Shown: positions 40,306-48,060, counted from the first letter of the stretch. The stretch is DNA of 64,000 bases from Curtobacterium sp. MCSS17_008 (GCF_003234185.1 NZ_QKSM01000002.1:62001-126000); one strand, 5' to 3'. Program-made: numbers and translations. The notes: generated by a model from the letters alone, not told the origin.

Positions 40306-41724
40306 ATGGACCAGCCGTTGCGCGACCCCTGGCGCGTGCTGCTCCGGTACGCCGTCGTCGGCGTCGGTGTCGCTGCTGCCCTCGTGCTGCTCTCGCTGCT
40401 GGTCGGGACGCGTCCGGCAGCCGCGGCCCAGTCGCCCGCGCAGCACCGCGGACTGGTCGGCGGCCTCGTGCAGGACGTCGGAGGGGCCGTGCAGGGCGTG
40501 GCCAGCGGTGTCGGGAAGACCGTCGGCACGGCCGGTGCGCCGGCCCGGCCCACGGCTCCTGCTCCGGTTCCTGCGGCTCCGGCACCTGTGGCTCCCGCTC
40601 CCGCTCCCGCTCCTGCTCCGGCGCAGCCCGTTCCGGCTCGCCCGGCGCCGGCCACGCCGCCGGTACACGCCGCGCCGGCGGCGCCGGCGGCGCCGGCGGC
40701 GCCGGCCGCGCCGGCGGCGCCGACCGGTCAGCGCGGCGATGGCTCGACGGAGGCCGCCATGCCGCACGCGCCCGCTGCGGCGCCCCACCCGGCCACCAGC
40801 GCTCCGACGGCGACCAGCCCCGCGACGGATCGCCGCGACGGCGGGGTGAGCAGCGCCTCCCGGCCGCTCACCGACACCGTCACCGGTGTGCTCCGACCGG
40901 TCACCGACACCGTGCAGACGATCGCCGACGCACGACCCGTCACGGGCGTCGTCGACACCGTCGACACCACGGTCGGGTCGCTCCCGGTGACGCGCGACCT
41001 GCTCGGCGACGACACCGTCGACACCGTCACCGCGCCGGTGACCGGCCTCGTCGACGACGTGGTCGGCACCGTCGGTACGACCGTCGGCTCGGTGCCCGGC
41101 ACCGTCGAGCAGGTGCTCCAGCCCGTCGAGGGCATGCTGCCCCTCCCCGCCACGCCGGTCCTGCCGCTCCCGGTCGCGCCGACCCTGCCGGCCCCGTTGC
41201 CGCCCGTCCTGCCGGGAGGAACGACGCCCCTGCCCGGCGCCGCCCCGGCCCCGGTGGGCGGTCCCGTCGGCGAGCCCGCGGGCACCGGTCCCGTCACGGG
41301 CACGTCCGGTACGGGCGGCACCGACGACACGTCGCCGCAGCTCGACGCGGGGGCATCGTCCACCCCGCTCGTGGGAGCGCCCGACGCCGCTCCGGCAGCG
41401 CTCGGCGGCACGGCCGCCCCGGGCGTGGACGCCGGGGCTCCCGTCGCCGCTGCTGCCGTCGACGCGGTCCTGACCGCGGCGACGCTCGGCGGCGACGCGC
41501 TGCTCGTCCCGGCGGACGGTGACGGCCAGCACGGCCTCCCGTTCGGCCCCGATGCCCCCGGCGTCACTGGCGGCGCCCCCTCCGGTTCCGCGGGCGCTGC
41601 GCCCGTCGGGATCGACGGCACCGCCGGCGTCCGGTTCTCCCTCGCCGCGGGGTCGCGCGGCACCCTCGCCGACGACGCGGTCCCCGCTTCGGTCGTCGGC
41701 GACCACGACGTCGCTCCTGACTGA
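40306..41724 (+). CDS. Large secreted Pro/Ala-rich protein with DTV repeats
   Basis: A 472-residue protein of no known family. Residues about 13-34 form a hydrophobic signal or anchor (LLRYAVVGVGVAAALVLLSL, then GTRPAAAAQ). Residues about 85-175 are Pro/Ala-rich (PAPAPAPAPAQPVPARP). Residues about 180-300 carry repeated DTV-T-x-V units (SRPLTDTVTGVLRP, VVDTVDTTVGSLPV, VDDVVGTVGTTVGSVPGTV), amphipathic and probably beta or helical. The rest is Gly/Ala/Pro-rich. It has an AGGAGG site. The gene pairs with the chaplin-like gene downstream. Confidence 0.7.
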   Translation: MDQPLRDPWRVLLRYAVVGVGVAAALVLLSLLVGTRPAAAAQSPAQHRGLVGGLVQDVGGAVQGVASGVGKTVGTAGAPARPTAPAPVPAAPAPVAPAPAPAPAPAQPVPARPAPATPPVHAAPAAPAAPAAPAAPAAPTGQRGDGSTEAAMPHAPAAAPHPATSAPTATSPATDRRDGGVSSASRPLTDTVTGVLRPVTDTVQTIADARPVTGVVDTVDTTVGSLPVTRDLLGDDTVDTVTAPVTGLVDDVVGTVGTTVGSVPGTVEQVLQPVEGMLPLPATPVLPLPVAPTLPAPLPPVLPGGTTPLPGAAPAPVGGPVGEPAGTGPVTGTSGTGGTDDTSPQLDAGASSTPLVGAPDAAPAALGGTAAPGVDAGAPVAAAAVDAVLTAATLGGDALLVPADGDGQHGLPFGPDAPGVTGGAPSGSAGAAPVGIDGTAGVRFSLAAGSRGTLADDAVPASVVGDHDVAPD

Positions 41725-41761
41725 GATCGGTGCGCCTGTCCGGCACGACAGGCACGCACCA

Positions 41762-41783
41762 CCCGACCGCGATCGCGGTCGGG
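41762..41783. promoter_or_regulatory. 22-bp perfect palindrome upstream of the chaplin-like gene
   Basis: cccgaccgcgatcgcggtcggg is perfectly self-complementary with no spacer. It is preceded by a smaller stem (cctgtc...gacagg, about 41738-41753) and lies 33 bp upstream of the start codon. This could be an operator or hairpin controlling expression. Confidence 0.55.
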
Positions 41784-41815
41784 GACAGATCTCGATCAGT
41801 GAGGAACGAACGATC

Positions 41816-43201
41816 ATGAACAAGTACGTCTCGAGAGGGCTCTGGTTCACCCTCTTCGTCGGAGGCCTGACGGTCGGAGGGGCAGCGGCAGCCAACGCCG
41901 CGACGACCTCCGGCACGGACGGCATCCTGTCCGGCACCCAGGTCGCGCCGTCCGTGACCGCGCCCGTGTCCGTCACCGGGAACGCCCTCGGGGTGGTCGG
42001 TGACGCCGAGTCCGCGGCGGCGGCCCCGGCCCCGGCCGCTGCTCCGGCACCGACCGCTGCTCCGGCCCCGACGGCTGCTCCGGCCCCGACGACGTCCGGT
42101 GCGGACGGCGTCGTGTCCGGGACGCAGGTCGTCGGTGACGCCACCGCCCCGGTGACGGCGACGGGGAACGCGATCGCGGTGGCCGGTGACGCGGTCGCCG
42201 CGCCCACGTCGTCGTCGACTCCCGCGACGAGCACTCCGGCGGCGCCGGAGCCGAGCTCGGCACCGGTGACCTCCGGTTCGGACGGAGTGGCCTCGGGGAC
42301 GCAGGTCGCCCCGGTCGTCTCGGTCCCGGTGACCGTGAGCGGGAACGGGATCGGCGTGCTCGGTGACGGTTCGGCGACGGGTTCGGCGCCCGCGGCTGGG
42401 TCGGGGTCGGGTTCCTCGGCTCCGACCGCCGGTGGCACGACCTCCGGTGATGACGCGGTGCTCGGTGGCACGCAGGTGTCCCCGGTCGTCGACCTGCCGA
42501 TCACGATCGGCGGGAACGGGATCGGCGTCGTCGGTGATGGTTCGGCGACGGGTTCGGCGCCGGCGGCTGGGTCGGGGTCGGGTTCCTCGGCGCCGACGGC
42601 CGGTGGCACGACCTCCGGTGATGACGCGGTGCTCGGTGGCACGCAGGTGTCCCCGGTCATCAGCCTGCCGATCACGATCGGCGGGAACGGCATCGGCATC
42701 GTCGGTGACGGCATCACCACCCCGGGCGCCACGCAGGGCACGAACCCCGGTACGGACCCCGGTACGGACCCGGGCGCGAACCCCGGTACCGACCCGGGCA
42801 CGGACCCCGGTACGGACCCGGGTACCGACCCCGGTACGACCCCCGGCACGGACCCGGGCACCGACCCCGGTACGACCCCGGGGACGGACCCCGGCACCGA
42901 CCCGGTCACGACCCCCGGCGACGGCACCGACGGTGACGACACCTCCGGCACCGTCCTGCCGGGAGTGACCACGGTCCCGGTGGCGGCCACCGGCTCGACC
43001 GCAGCCGGGACGGTCGTCGCGACCAGTGCCTCCCGTCCGGCGGTGACGGCAGCTGCCGCCACCGGCACGGGGACCGCGGCCGACACGCAGCCGGCGCTGG
43101 CGTACACCGGCGCCGGGTCGCAGACCGTGCCCGCAGGCATCGCGCTGCTGCTCCTGCTCCTCGGAGCCGGCGCGCTGGCGCTCCGCAAGCGGATCGCCTG
43201 A
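41816..43201 (+). CDS. Chaplin-like repeat protein with LAYTG sortase signal
   Basis: A 461-residue surface protein. It has a signal peptide (about 1-29), then five chaplin-like units at about 31-63, 93-125, 152-184, 209-241 and 268-300, each on the pattern SGxDGxxSGTQV...PVxVTGNxxGVVGD. The units lack the Cys pair of many chaplins. Unit linkers are Ala/Pro/Ser-rich, and 309-368 is a PGTDPGT repeat stalk. The end has LAYTG at 428-432, a hydrophobic helix (440-456) and RKR, a sortase wall-anchoring signal. Chaplins form amyloid-like fibres at surfaces; function here is inferred. Confidence 0.82.
   Translation: MNKYVSRGLWFTLFVGGLTVGGAAAANAATTSGTDGILSGTQVAPSVTAPVSVTGNALGVVGDAESAAAAPAPAAAPAPTAAPAPTAAPAPTTSGADGVVSGTQVVGDATAPVTATGNAIAVAGDAVAAPTSSSTPATSTPAAPEPSSAPVTSGSDGVASGTQVAPVVSVPVTVSGNGIGVLGDGSATGSAPAAGSGSGSSAPTAGGTTSGDDAVLGGTQVSPVVDLPITIGGNGIGVVGDGSATGSAPAAGSGSGSSAPTAGGTTSGDDAVLGGTQVSPVISLPITIGGNGIGIVGDGITTPGATQGTNPGTDPGTDPGANPGTDPGTDPGTDPGTDPGTTPGTDPGTDPGTTPGTDPGTDPVTTPGDGTDGDDTSGTVLPGVTTVPVAATGSTAAGTVVATSASRPAVTAAAATGTGTAADTQPALAYTGAGSQTVPAGIALLLLLLGAGALALRKRIA
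42362..42703 (+). repeat. 171-bp tandem duplication in the chaplin-like gene
   Basis: 42362-42532 and 42533-42703 are two nearly identical 57-codon units encoding repeats four and five with their Ser/Gly linkers. The two copies differ at only a few codons, which indicates a recent duplication. Confidence 0.85.
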
Positions 43202-43207
43202 CACGAG

Positions 43208-43245
43208 GGGTCGGAGGGGCACCGTCCGCGGTGCCCCTCCGACCC
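43208..43245 (+). terminator. Terminator of the chaplin-like gene
   Basis: Perfect 17-bp arms gggtcggaggggcaccg (43208-43224) and complement (43229-43245), loop tccg, just 7 bp after the stop codon. There is no T tract, as is usual for this GC-rich genome. Confidence 0.8.
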
Positions 43246-43367
43246 GTGCCACCGGGCGCCGACCTCCTGCGAGCGGTCCGCATCGCCGAGACGCCGAGCG
43301 GTGGGTGGGACGCCGTCCTGTCCGGAGCCGTCTCGCCGCGGGGCGGCTTCCCACCGTGCGGCCGCTC

Positions 43368-43411
43368 CGGACGGGAGGCCCGTGGTGACCCCGCCCCGCG
43401 CCTCCTGTCCG
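43368..43411. repeat. Family-1 hairpin upstream of the rib leader
   Basis: Arms cggacgggaggc (43368-43379) and gcctcctgtccg (43400-43411) pair with one mismatch. This is another copy of the family-1 repeat, located between the chaplin-like terminator and the FMN riboswitch. Confidence 0.7.
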
Positions 43412-43498
43412 TTCCCCGTCCCGCAGCACCCGTGTCACGCGACGCAACGCTCCGGGACGGACGGTCGGGGGCGTGGGGTATCGTTCCGGGTACGCAAG

Positions 43499-43629
43499 CG
43501 CTCCGGGGTCGGTGCAAGTCCGAACCGGTGGTGACAGTCCACGAGCTGACGACGGGTGCGAACCCGACCGATGCTGACCCGGTGGGATTCCGGGACCGAC
43601 GGTGAGAGTCCGGATGGGAGGAAGCGCTG
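43499..43629 (+). ncRNA. FMN riboswitch (RFN element)
   Basis: The conserved RFN core is clearly visible: ctccggggtcggtgcaagtc at 43501-43520, cgaaccggtggtgacagtcc at 43521-43540, ggtgggattccgggaccgac near 43581-43602 and ggtgagagtccggatgggag at 43602-43620, ending gaagcg. This folds around a central multi-loop junction that binds FMN. It precedes ribE by about 96 bp, so FMN is expected to switch off translation or transcription of the ribEBH operon. The placement and conserved blocks make this a secure call. Confidence 0.95.
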
Positions 43630-43724
43630 GCGGACAGGTCCTGCCCTCGCATGCGGGGTGCCACGGCCGGTCCGTCGATGCCGACGATCGTCGAGCGCCC
43701 CGGAGTCCCGTTGAGAGGACACCA

Positions 43725-44366
43725 GTGTTCACCGGCATCATCGAGGAACTCGGCACCGTCACCGCCGTCGAGCAGCACGGCGACTCCGTCGCGCTCACCG
43801 TCCGCGGCCCGAAGGTGGTCGCCGACGCACGGCACGGCGACTCCATCGCCACGAGCGGCGTCTGCCTGACCGTGGTCGAGCAGACCGACGAGACCTTCAC
43901 CGCCTTCGTCATGAAGCAGACGCTCGACATGAGCGCCCACGGCACGCTCGCCGTGGGGGACCGCCTCAACCTCGAGCGCGCGGCCTCGGTCGGCGACCGG
44001 CTCGGCGGCCACATCGTGCAGGGCCACGTCGACGGCACCGCCACCGTGCTCGGGACCGACGACGGCGACGGGTGGCGGCGGGTACGGTTCTCGCTCGCGC
44101 CGGACCTCAGCCCGCTCGTCGTCGACAAGGGCTCGGTCGCGGTGGACGGCGTCTCGCTGACCGTCAGTGCCGTCTCGCCCGAGGACACCCCGTCGACCGA
44201 CGCCTGGTTCGAGGTGAGCCTCATCCCCGAGACGCTCGAGGCGACCACGCTCGGCGCGCGGGTCCCCGGGGACCGGGTCAACATCGAGACCGACGTCCTC
44301 GCGCGGCACGTGCGCCGCATGCTGCGGCTCGACGCCGCCACGGCACCCGTCCTGGAGGCACGGTGA
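43725..44366 (+). CDS. ribE: Riboflavin synthase (alpha subunit)
   Basis: A 213-residue protein that makes riboflavin from two lumazine molecules. The two homologous barrels are clear: residues 1-100 begin [20 protein letters not shown] and have [11 protein letters not shown]; residues 100-200 have [14 protein letters not shown] and [11 protein letters not shown]. The C-terminal helix mediates trimerisation. The GTG start has a GAGAGGA site. It is followed without gap by ribB (GTGA overlap). Confidence 0.97.
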   Translation: MFTGIIEELGTVTAVEQHGDSVALTVRGPKVVADARHGDSIATSGVCLTVVEQTDETFTAFVMKQTLDMSAHGTLAVGDRLNLERAASVGDRLGGHIVQGHVDGTATVLGTDDGDGWRRVRFSLAPDLSPLVVDKGSVAVDGVSLTVSAVSPEDTPSTDAWFEVSLIPETLEATTLGARVPGDRVNIETDVLARHVRRMLRLDAATAPVLEAR

Positions 44367-45058
44367 CCGCCGTCGGGACCCCGCACGCCGCGCAGGCGGC
44401 CGGGCCGGTCCTGTCCAGCGTCGAGGACGCGGTCGCCGCGATCGCGGCGGGGCGTCCGGTGATCGTCGCCGACGACGAGCACCGTGAGAACGAGGGCGAC
44501 GTGATCCTCGCCGCGGAGCTCGCGACGCCGGAGTGGATCGCGTGGACCGTCGCGCACTCGTCCGGGTTCATCTGTGCCCCCGTCAGCGCCGCGATCGCCG
44601 ACGCCCTCGACCTGCCGCCGATGGTCGACCGGAACGAGGACGTCCGCGGGACGGCGTACACCGTGACGGTGGACGCGGCCACCGGTGTGACGACCGGCAT
44701 CAGCGCGCACGACCGCGCCCGGACGCTGCGGGTGCTCGCCGACCCGACGTCGGAGCGCGAGGACCTGCACCGCCCGGGACACGTCGTCCCGCTGCGAGCA
44801 CGACCCGGCGGCGTCCGTGAACGGGCCGGGCACACCGAAGCCGCGATCGAACTGGTCACCGCAGCCGGGCTCCGTCCCGCCGCGGCGATCTGCGAGATCG
44901 TCGGCGAGGACGGCGAGATGATGCGTCTGCCGGCACTCGTCGAACTCGGGGCGCGCGAGGGCGTGCCCGTCATCACCATCGCCGCACTCGTCGATTGGCT
45001 CGACGCGGCCGACCGGGCAGCGGCGACGTCCGTGCCCACGGAAGGAACGACACGATGA
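44363..45058 (+). CDS. ribB: 3,4-dihydroxy-2-butanone-4-phosphate synthase
   Basis: A 231-residue enzyme that makes the four-carbon unit of riboflavin from ribulose 5-phosphate. It has the acidic loop [58 protein letters not shown], and the [18 protein letters not shown] metal and catalytic region. It ends after the DHBP domain, so no GTP cyclohydrolase II is fused. It overlaps ribE (GTGA) and ribH (ATGA). Confidence 0.96.
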   Translation: MTAVGTPHAAQAAGPVLSSVEDAVAAIAAGRPVIVADDEHRENEGDVILAAELATPEWIAWTVAHSSGFICAPVSAAIADALDLPPMVDRNEDVRGTAYTVTVDAATGVTTGISAHDRARTLRVLADPTSEREDLHRPGHVVPLRARPGGVRERAGHTEAAIELVTAAGLRPAAAICEIVGEDGEMMRLPALVELGAREGVPVITIAALVDWLDAADRAAATSVPTEGTTR

Positions 45059-45534
45059 GCGGAGCAGGAGCCGCGGAACGCGACCACGTCGACGGGACGG
45101 GGATCCGGGTGGCCATCGTCACCGGGCAGTGGCACGAGACGATCGCCGGGGGGCTCCTCGCCGGGGCGCAGCGCGAGGTCCAGCGCCTCGGAGCGACCGC
45201 GCAGGTCGTCCCGGTCCCGGGGAGCTTCGAGCTGCCGGTCGTCGCGAAGACCGCCCTCGAGGCCGGGTTCGACGCGGTGGTCGCCCTCGGGGTGATCATC
45301 CGGGGTGGCACGCCGCACTTCGAGTACGTGTCGAGTGCGGCCACCAGCGGGCTCACCACGGTGGCGATCGAGACCGGCAAGCCGGTCGGGTTCGGCGTGC
45401 TGACCCTCGATGACGAGCAGCAGGGGATCGACCGAGCCGGGCTGCCCGGCTCGAAGGAGGACAAGGGGGCCGAGGCCGCGCACGCGGCGATCGCCACCGC
45501 GGTGTCGCTGCGGAGCCTCCGCCAGCTCGCCTGA
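45055..45534 (+). CDS. ribH: 6,7-dimethyl-8-ribityllumazine synthase
   Basis: A 159-residue enzyme that condenses the pyrimidine with the four-carbon unit, forming an icosahedral or pentameric shell. It has [58 protein letters not shown] (catalytic His), and [19 protein letters not shown]. It closes the operon ribE-ribB-ribH, which ends at a hairpin. No ribD or GTP cyclohydrolase II gene is in the window. Confidence 0.97.
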   Translation: MSGAGAAERDHVDGTGIRVAIVTGQWHETIAGGLLAGAQREVQRLGATAQVVPVPGSFELPVVAKTALEAGFDAVVALGVIIRGGTPHFEYVSSAATSGLTTVAIETGKPVGFGVLTLDDEQQGIDRAGLPGSKEDKGAEAAHAAIATAVSLRSLRQLA

Positions 45535-45585
45535 GCCCGCACATCGCCGACGGTCGACGCCGCCGCGCTGGGCCACCCACCCACC

Positions 45586-45632
45586 ACGAAGCGCCCCGCG
45601 CCACGGAACACCCGTGGTGCGGGGCGTTTCGT
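45586..45632 (+). terminator. Terminator of the riboflavin operon
   Basis: Arms 45586-45606 and 45612-45632 pair over 21 bp with two G-U positions (acgaagcgccccgcg.. with cggggcgtttcgt), loop aacac. It lies 51 bp after the ribH stop and before the TetR promoter. Confidence 0.85.
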
Positions 45633-45665
45633 CGTGTGTGGACGGAGCGCCTCCCGACGTGTAGG

Positions 45666-45684
45666 TTTTGAACATGTTCGAAAA
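45666..45684 (+). promoter_or_regulatory. Autoregulatory operator overlapping a tetR start codon
   Basis: ttttgaacatgttcgaaaa (45666-45684) has the perfect palindrome GAACATGTTC at 45670-45679 with A/T-rich flanks. The TetR start codon ATG (45674) lies in the centre of it. A repressor bound here would block its own transcription or initiation. Confidence 0.6.
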
Positions 45685-46351
45685 TGCCGGCGGACCGGTC
45701 AGCAAACGGGATCGCACGCGTGCGCGCATCCGCGAGGTCGCGCTGCGGTCCCTCCGTGAGCAGGGCTACGACGGGACGACGATGCGTGGGATCGCAGCGG
45801 CGGCCGGGCTCTCGGTGGGGAACGCGTACTACCACTTCCCGACGAAGGACCACCTCGTGCAGGAGCTCTACGTCGAGGTGCAGCACCAGCACGTCGCCCT
45901 GGCGGAGCCGGCGCTCGAGGGGGTGGACGACCTGACCGACCGGGTCGGGGTCGTGGTCCGGACCGGCCTGTCGAACCTGTCCGCGTGGCACACGATCGCA
46001 CCGCAGTTCCTCACCACCGCGATCGCACCGGACTCGCCGAACAACCCCTTCTCCGCGGAGTCCGCACCCGCGCGCGACGCCGTCCTCGGGCTCTTCGACG
46101 GTGCGGTCTCGGGCGCGAGGACCCGGCTGCCCGACGACCTGCAGGCCGACCTGCCGCGCGCGCTGTGGACCGCATACCTGCTCGTCACGCTCTTCTGGGT
46201 GTACGACACCTCGCCGGGGCAGCGACGGACCGAGCGCCTGGTGGACGCGGCGCTCGGCATCCTCCGCTTCGCGCTGCCGATGCTCCGCGTGCCGCCGTTC
46301 CGGCGTTCCGTCACCCGCATCGTCGGCATCGTCGCGGGGCGGGACGCATGA
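45674..46351 (+). CDS. TetR family regulator
   Basis: A 225-residue TetR-type repressor. The HTH is at about residues 12-55: RTRARIREVALRSLREQGYD, TTMRGIAAAAGLSVGNAYYH, FPTKDHLVQELYV. The C-terminal ligand domain is helical. The ATG at 45674 has an AGG site 8 bp upstream; a TTG two codons earlier is also possible. Its stop overlaps the membrane-protein gene by 4 bp, so that gene is the likely target, and the palindrome across its own start suggests autoregulation. Confidence 0.92.
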   Translation: MFENAGGPVSKRDRTRARIREVALRSLREQGYDGTTMRGIAAAAGLSVGNAYYHFPTKDHLVQELYVEVQHQHVALAEPALEGVDDLTDRVGVVVRTGLSNLSAWHTIAPQFLTTAIAPDSPNNPFSAESAPARDAVLGLFDGAVSGARTRLPDDLQADLPRALWTAYLLVTLFWVYDTSPGQRRTERLVDAALGILRFALPMLRVPPFRRSVTRIVGIVAGRDA

Positions 46352-46965
46352 GCGGGCCCGCGGACGAGGGTCAGCCGCTCGGTCCCGCGCCCGGGTTCCC
46401 CGTCGCACCCCCGGTCGGGTCGCCCGCGCACCCGCCGGTCGCGCCCGTGGGACGGACCTGGACCTTCGCCGACTCGGTCGACCTCGAGGCACGCGCGTAC
46501 GGCTGGATGATCGGGGTGGTGCTGCCCGTCCTGAGTCTCCTGCCGACGCTCGTCGGCCTGGCCGTCATGGTCTCCTCGCGCGACGTCGGCCTGTCGGACG
46601 CGACCGCCACGCTTCCCTGGGTGCTCCTCGTCCCGCTGCTCTCGGCGGTACCGACCTTCGTCGCGGCCTTCCTCGTCCTCCCGGTGACCTGGCTCGTGGG
46701 ACGTCGGCTCCGGCGGGTGCGGTCCGACCGGGCACACGTCGCGTGGACGGCGCTCACGGCCGGGGTCCTCGCGACCGTCTCCACCATGGTGGTCGCCCTC
46801 GCGATGACGAGCGGGACCGGTGACCCCTTCGCGTTCGCCTGGTCGAGCCTGCCGATGGGACTCGCGGCCGGGGTGGCGGGTGCCCTCGCCCGGCGGGGAC
46901 AGCTGCGGACAGCCCGCCGCCGCAGTGACGCCGGCGCAGGGGAGGAGCCCGGGCGGCGCGCCTGA
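46348..46965 (+). CDS. Membrane protein co-transcribed with tetR
   Basis: A 205-residue membrane protein with about four helices (WMIGVVLPVLSLLPTLVGLA; WVLLVPLLSAVPTFVAAFLV; AWTALTAGVLATVSTMVVAL; SLPMGLAAGVAGALARRG). The N-terminal 35 residues are Pro/Gly-rich. The family is not recognised. ATG overlaps the tetR stop (ATGA), so it is regulated together with it. It ends before the hairpin at 46992-47030. Confidence 0.7.
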   Translation: MSGPADEGQPLGPAPGFPVAPPVGSPAHPPVAPVGRTWTFADSVDLEARAYGWMIGVVLPVLSLLPTLVGLAVMVSSRDVGLSDATATLPWVLLVPLLSAVPTFVAAFLVLPVTWLVGRRLRRVRSDRAHVAWTALTAGVLATVSTMVVALAMTSGTGDPFAFAWSSLPMGLAAGVAGALARRGQLRTARRRSDAGAGEEPGRRA

Positions 46966-46991
46966 GGACCGCGCGGTGTCGACCCGCGGAA

Positions 46992-47030
46992 CCGGCATCG
47001 AACCAGCTGTGGGGGGTGGTTCGATGTCGG
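46992..47030 (+). terminator. Terminator of the tetR-membrane protein operon
   Basis: Arms ccggcatcgaacca (46992-47005) and tggttcgatgtcgg (47017-47030), 13 of 14 paired, 11-nt G-rich loop. Confidence 0.75.
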
Positions 47031-47054
47031 CTCCGGAGGGCGACAGTGCGGACG

Positions 47055-47094
47055 ACGACGGCCCCGTACCTCTCGCGAGGTACGGGGCCGTCGT
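47055..47094. terminator. Terminator of the small membrane protein gene
   Basis: Perfect 17-bp arms acgacggccccgtacct (47055-47071) and complement (47078-47094), loop ctcgcg. It follows the stop of the minus-strand small gene by 13 bp. Confidence 0.85.
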
Positions 47095-47107
47095 GGTGTG
47101 GCTGCGG

Positions 47108-47278
47108 TTACTTCTTGCCGAAGACGTGGATCGGCAGGAAGAACGAGATGGTCATGAGGAGCAGTCCGCCCATGAAGACGAACCCCTGGCCCGACTCCAC
47201 CTGGAACGCGAACCCGAACAGGTACATCGACACCAGCAGCAGCAGGATCGAGAAGAAAGCGGCGATGACGCGGCCCAC
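47108..47278 (-). CDS. 56-residue membrane protein
   Basis: A short gene with a GTG start, a GGAGG site nine bases upstream and a TAA stop before a strong hairpin. The protein begins VGRVIAAFFSILLLLVSMYL, continues FGFAFQVESGQGFVFMGG, and ends LLLMTISFFLPIHVFGKK. Two transmembrane helices with a short periplasmic loop (FQVESGQG) and a Lys end are likely. No family is recognised. Gene structure (ribosome site, terminator) is convincing, so it is probably expressed. Confidence 0.8.
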   Translation of the reverse strand: MGRVIAAFFSILLLLVSMYLFGFAFQVESGQGFVFMGGLLLMTISFFLPIHVFGKK

Positions 47279-47369
47279 AGTGGTACCTCCGGTTCGAGCG
47301 GGTGGATCACGGCCAGTCTATCCCCAGGAAGGCAGGGACCGGTTCACCCGCGTCACGAGGACGGCCGGT

Positions 47370-47924
47370 TCACGCGCCCGGTCGGGTCGCGATGAGGCGG
47401 TCGACGACCGCGAGCAGGGCGTCCATGTCGACCGTGCCCCGGTTCGGGCGGAGGTCGGTGGCGATGGCCGCCCCGAGCGACGCCTGGTGGTACAGCCCGT
47501 CGCCCAGGAGCTTCACCGCCTGCGCCGTCGGCACGTCGCCGAGCGCGTCGACCAGGGTCTCGAGCCAGGCGTTCTCGGTCTCGTCGAGGGTGCGGCCGGC
47601 TTCTTCGTACCCGGCCTGCTGCAGGCGGCTGGCGGCGAGCAGGGCGAGGTCGAGCTCGCTCCCCACGTAGAGGCAGTTGCGCACGAAGTAGCGCGCGGCG
47701 CCGTCCTCGGCCTCGCGCATCCGGTCGACGTCGATCGCCGACAGGTCGGAGAGCCGCTCGCACAGCCCCTCGACGAGCGCGGCCTTCGAACCGAAGTGGT
47801 ACAGCAGACCGCCCTTCGAGACACCGGCCCGTGCGGCGACGGCGTCGAGGGTCGCCGGACGCTCGCCCTCCTCGCACACGATGGCGACGAAGCTGTCCAG
47901 GACGCGGTCACGGGCACTTGCCAT
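47370..47924 (-). CDS. TetR/AcrR family regulator
   Basis: A 184-residue repressor. The HTH spans about residues 6-50 (DRVLDSFVAIVCEEGERPAT, LDAVAARAGVSKGGLLYHFG, SKAALVEGLCERL). The rest is helical with a conserved aromatic pocket. It is divergent from the Gfo-AKR fusion gene. Sites between the two genes (47940-47971) suggest it controls both or itself. ATG at 47924. Confidence 0.92.
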   Translation of the reverse strand: MASARDRVLDSFVAIVCEEGERPATLDAVAARAGVSKGGLLYHFGSKAALVEGLCERLSDLSAIDVDRMREAEDGAARYFVRNCLYVGSELDLALLAASRLQQAGYEEAGRTLDETENAWLETLVDALGDVPTAQAVKLLGDGLYHQASLGAAIATDLRPNRGTVDMDALLAVVDRLIATRPGA

Positions 47925-47939
47925 GCGGACGAGTCTAGG

Positions 47940-47971
47940 GAACCGTCCGGACCGTGACGACCGGTCGGTTC
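47940..47971. promoter_or_regulatory. TetR-type operator candidate
   Basis: gaaccgtccgga (47940-47951) and accggtcggttc (47960-47971) are inverted half-sites matching at 10 of 12 positions with an 8-bp gap, 16 bp upstream of the tetR start. A TetR dimer could bind them. Confidence 0.45.
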
Positions 47972-47972
47972 C

Positions 47973-47984
47973 GTGAACGTTCAC
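47973..47984. promoter_or_regulatory. LacI-type operator GTGAACGTTCAC
   Basis: A perfect 12-bp palindrome with central CG, the form typical of LacI-family operators, 77 bp upstream of the fusion-enzyme start. A near copy (GTGAACGGTCAC) is upstream of the symporter at 33621-33632. The LacI gene lies downstream at 50121. Confidence 0.6.
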
Positions 47985-48060
47985 GAACGCCTTGTCGCGC
48001 AGCACCGGCGCGGATAGCGTCGCCGTGACCGTGAAGGTGCACGACACGAACAGGATCCGC

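Noticed and set aside
43202-43498. Small gene between the chaplin-like gene and the riboswitch
   Set aside because: Open frames here are Pro/Arg/Gly-rich and cross the terminator and family-1 hairpin, with no ribosome site.
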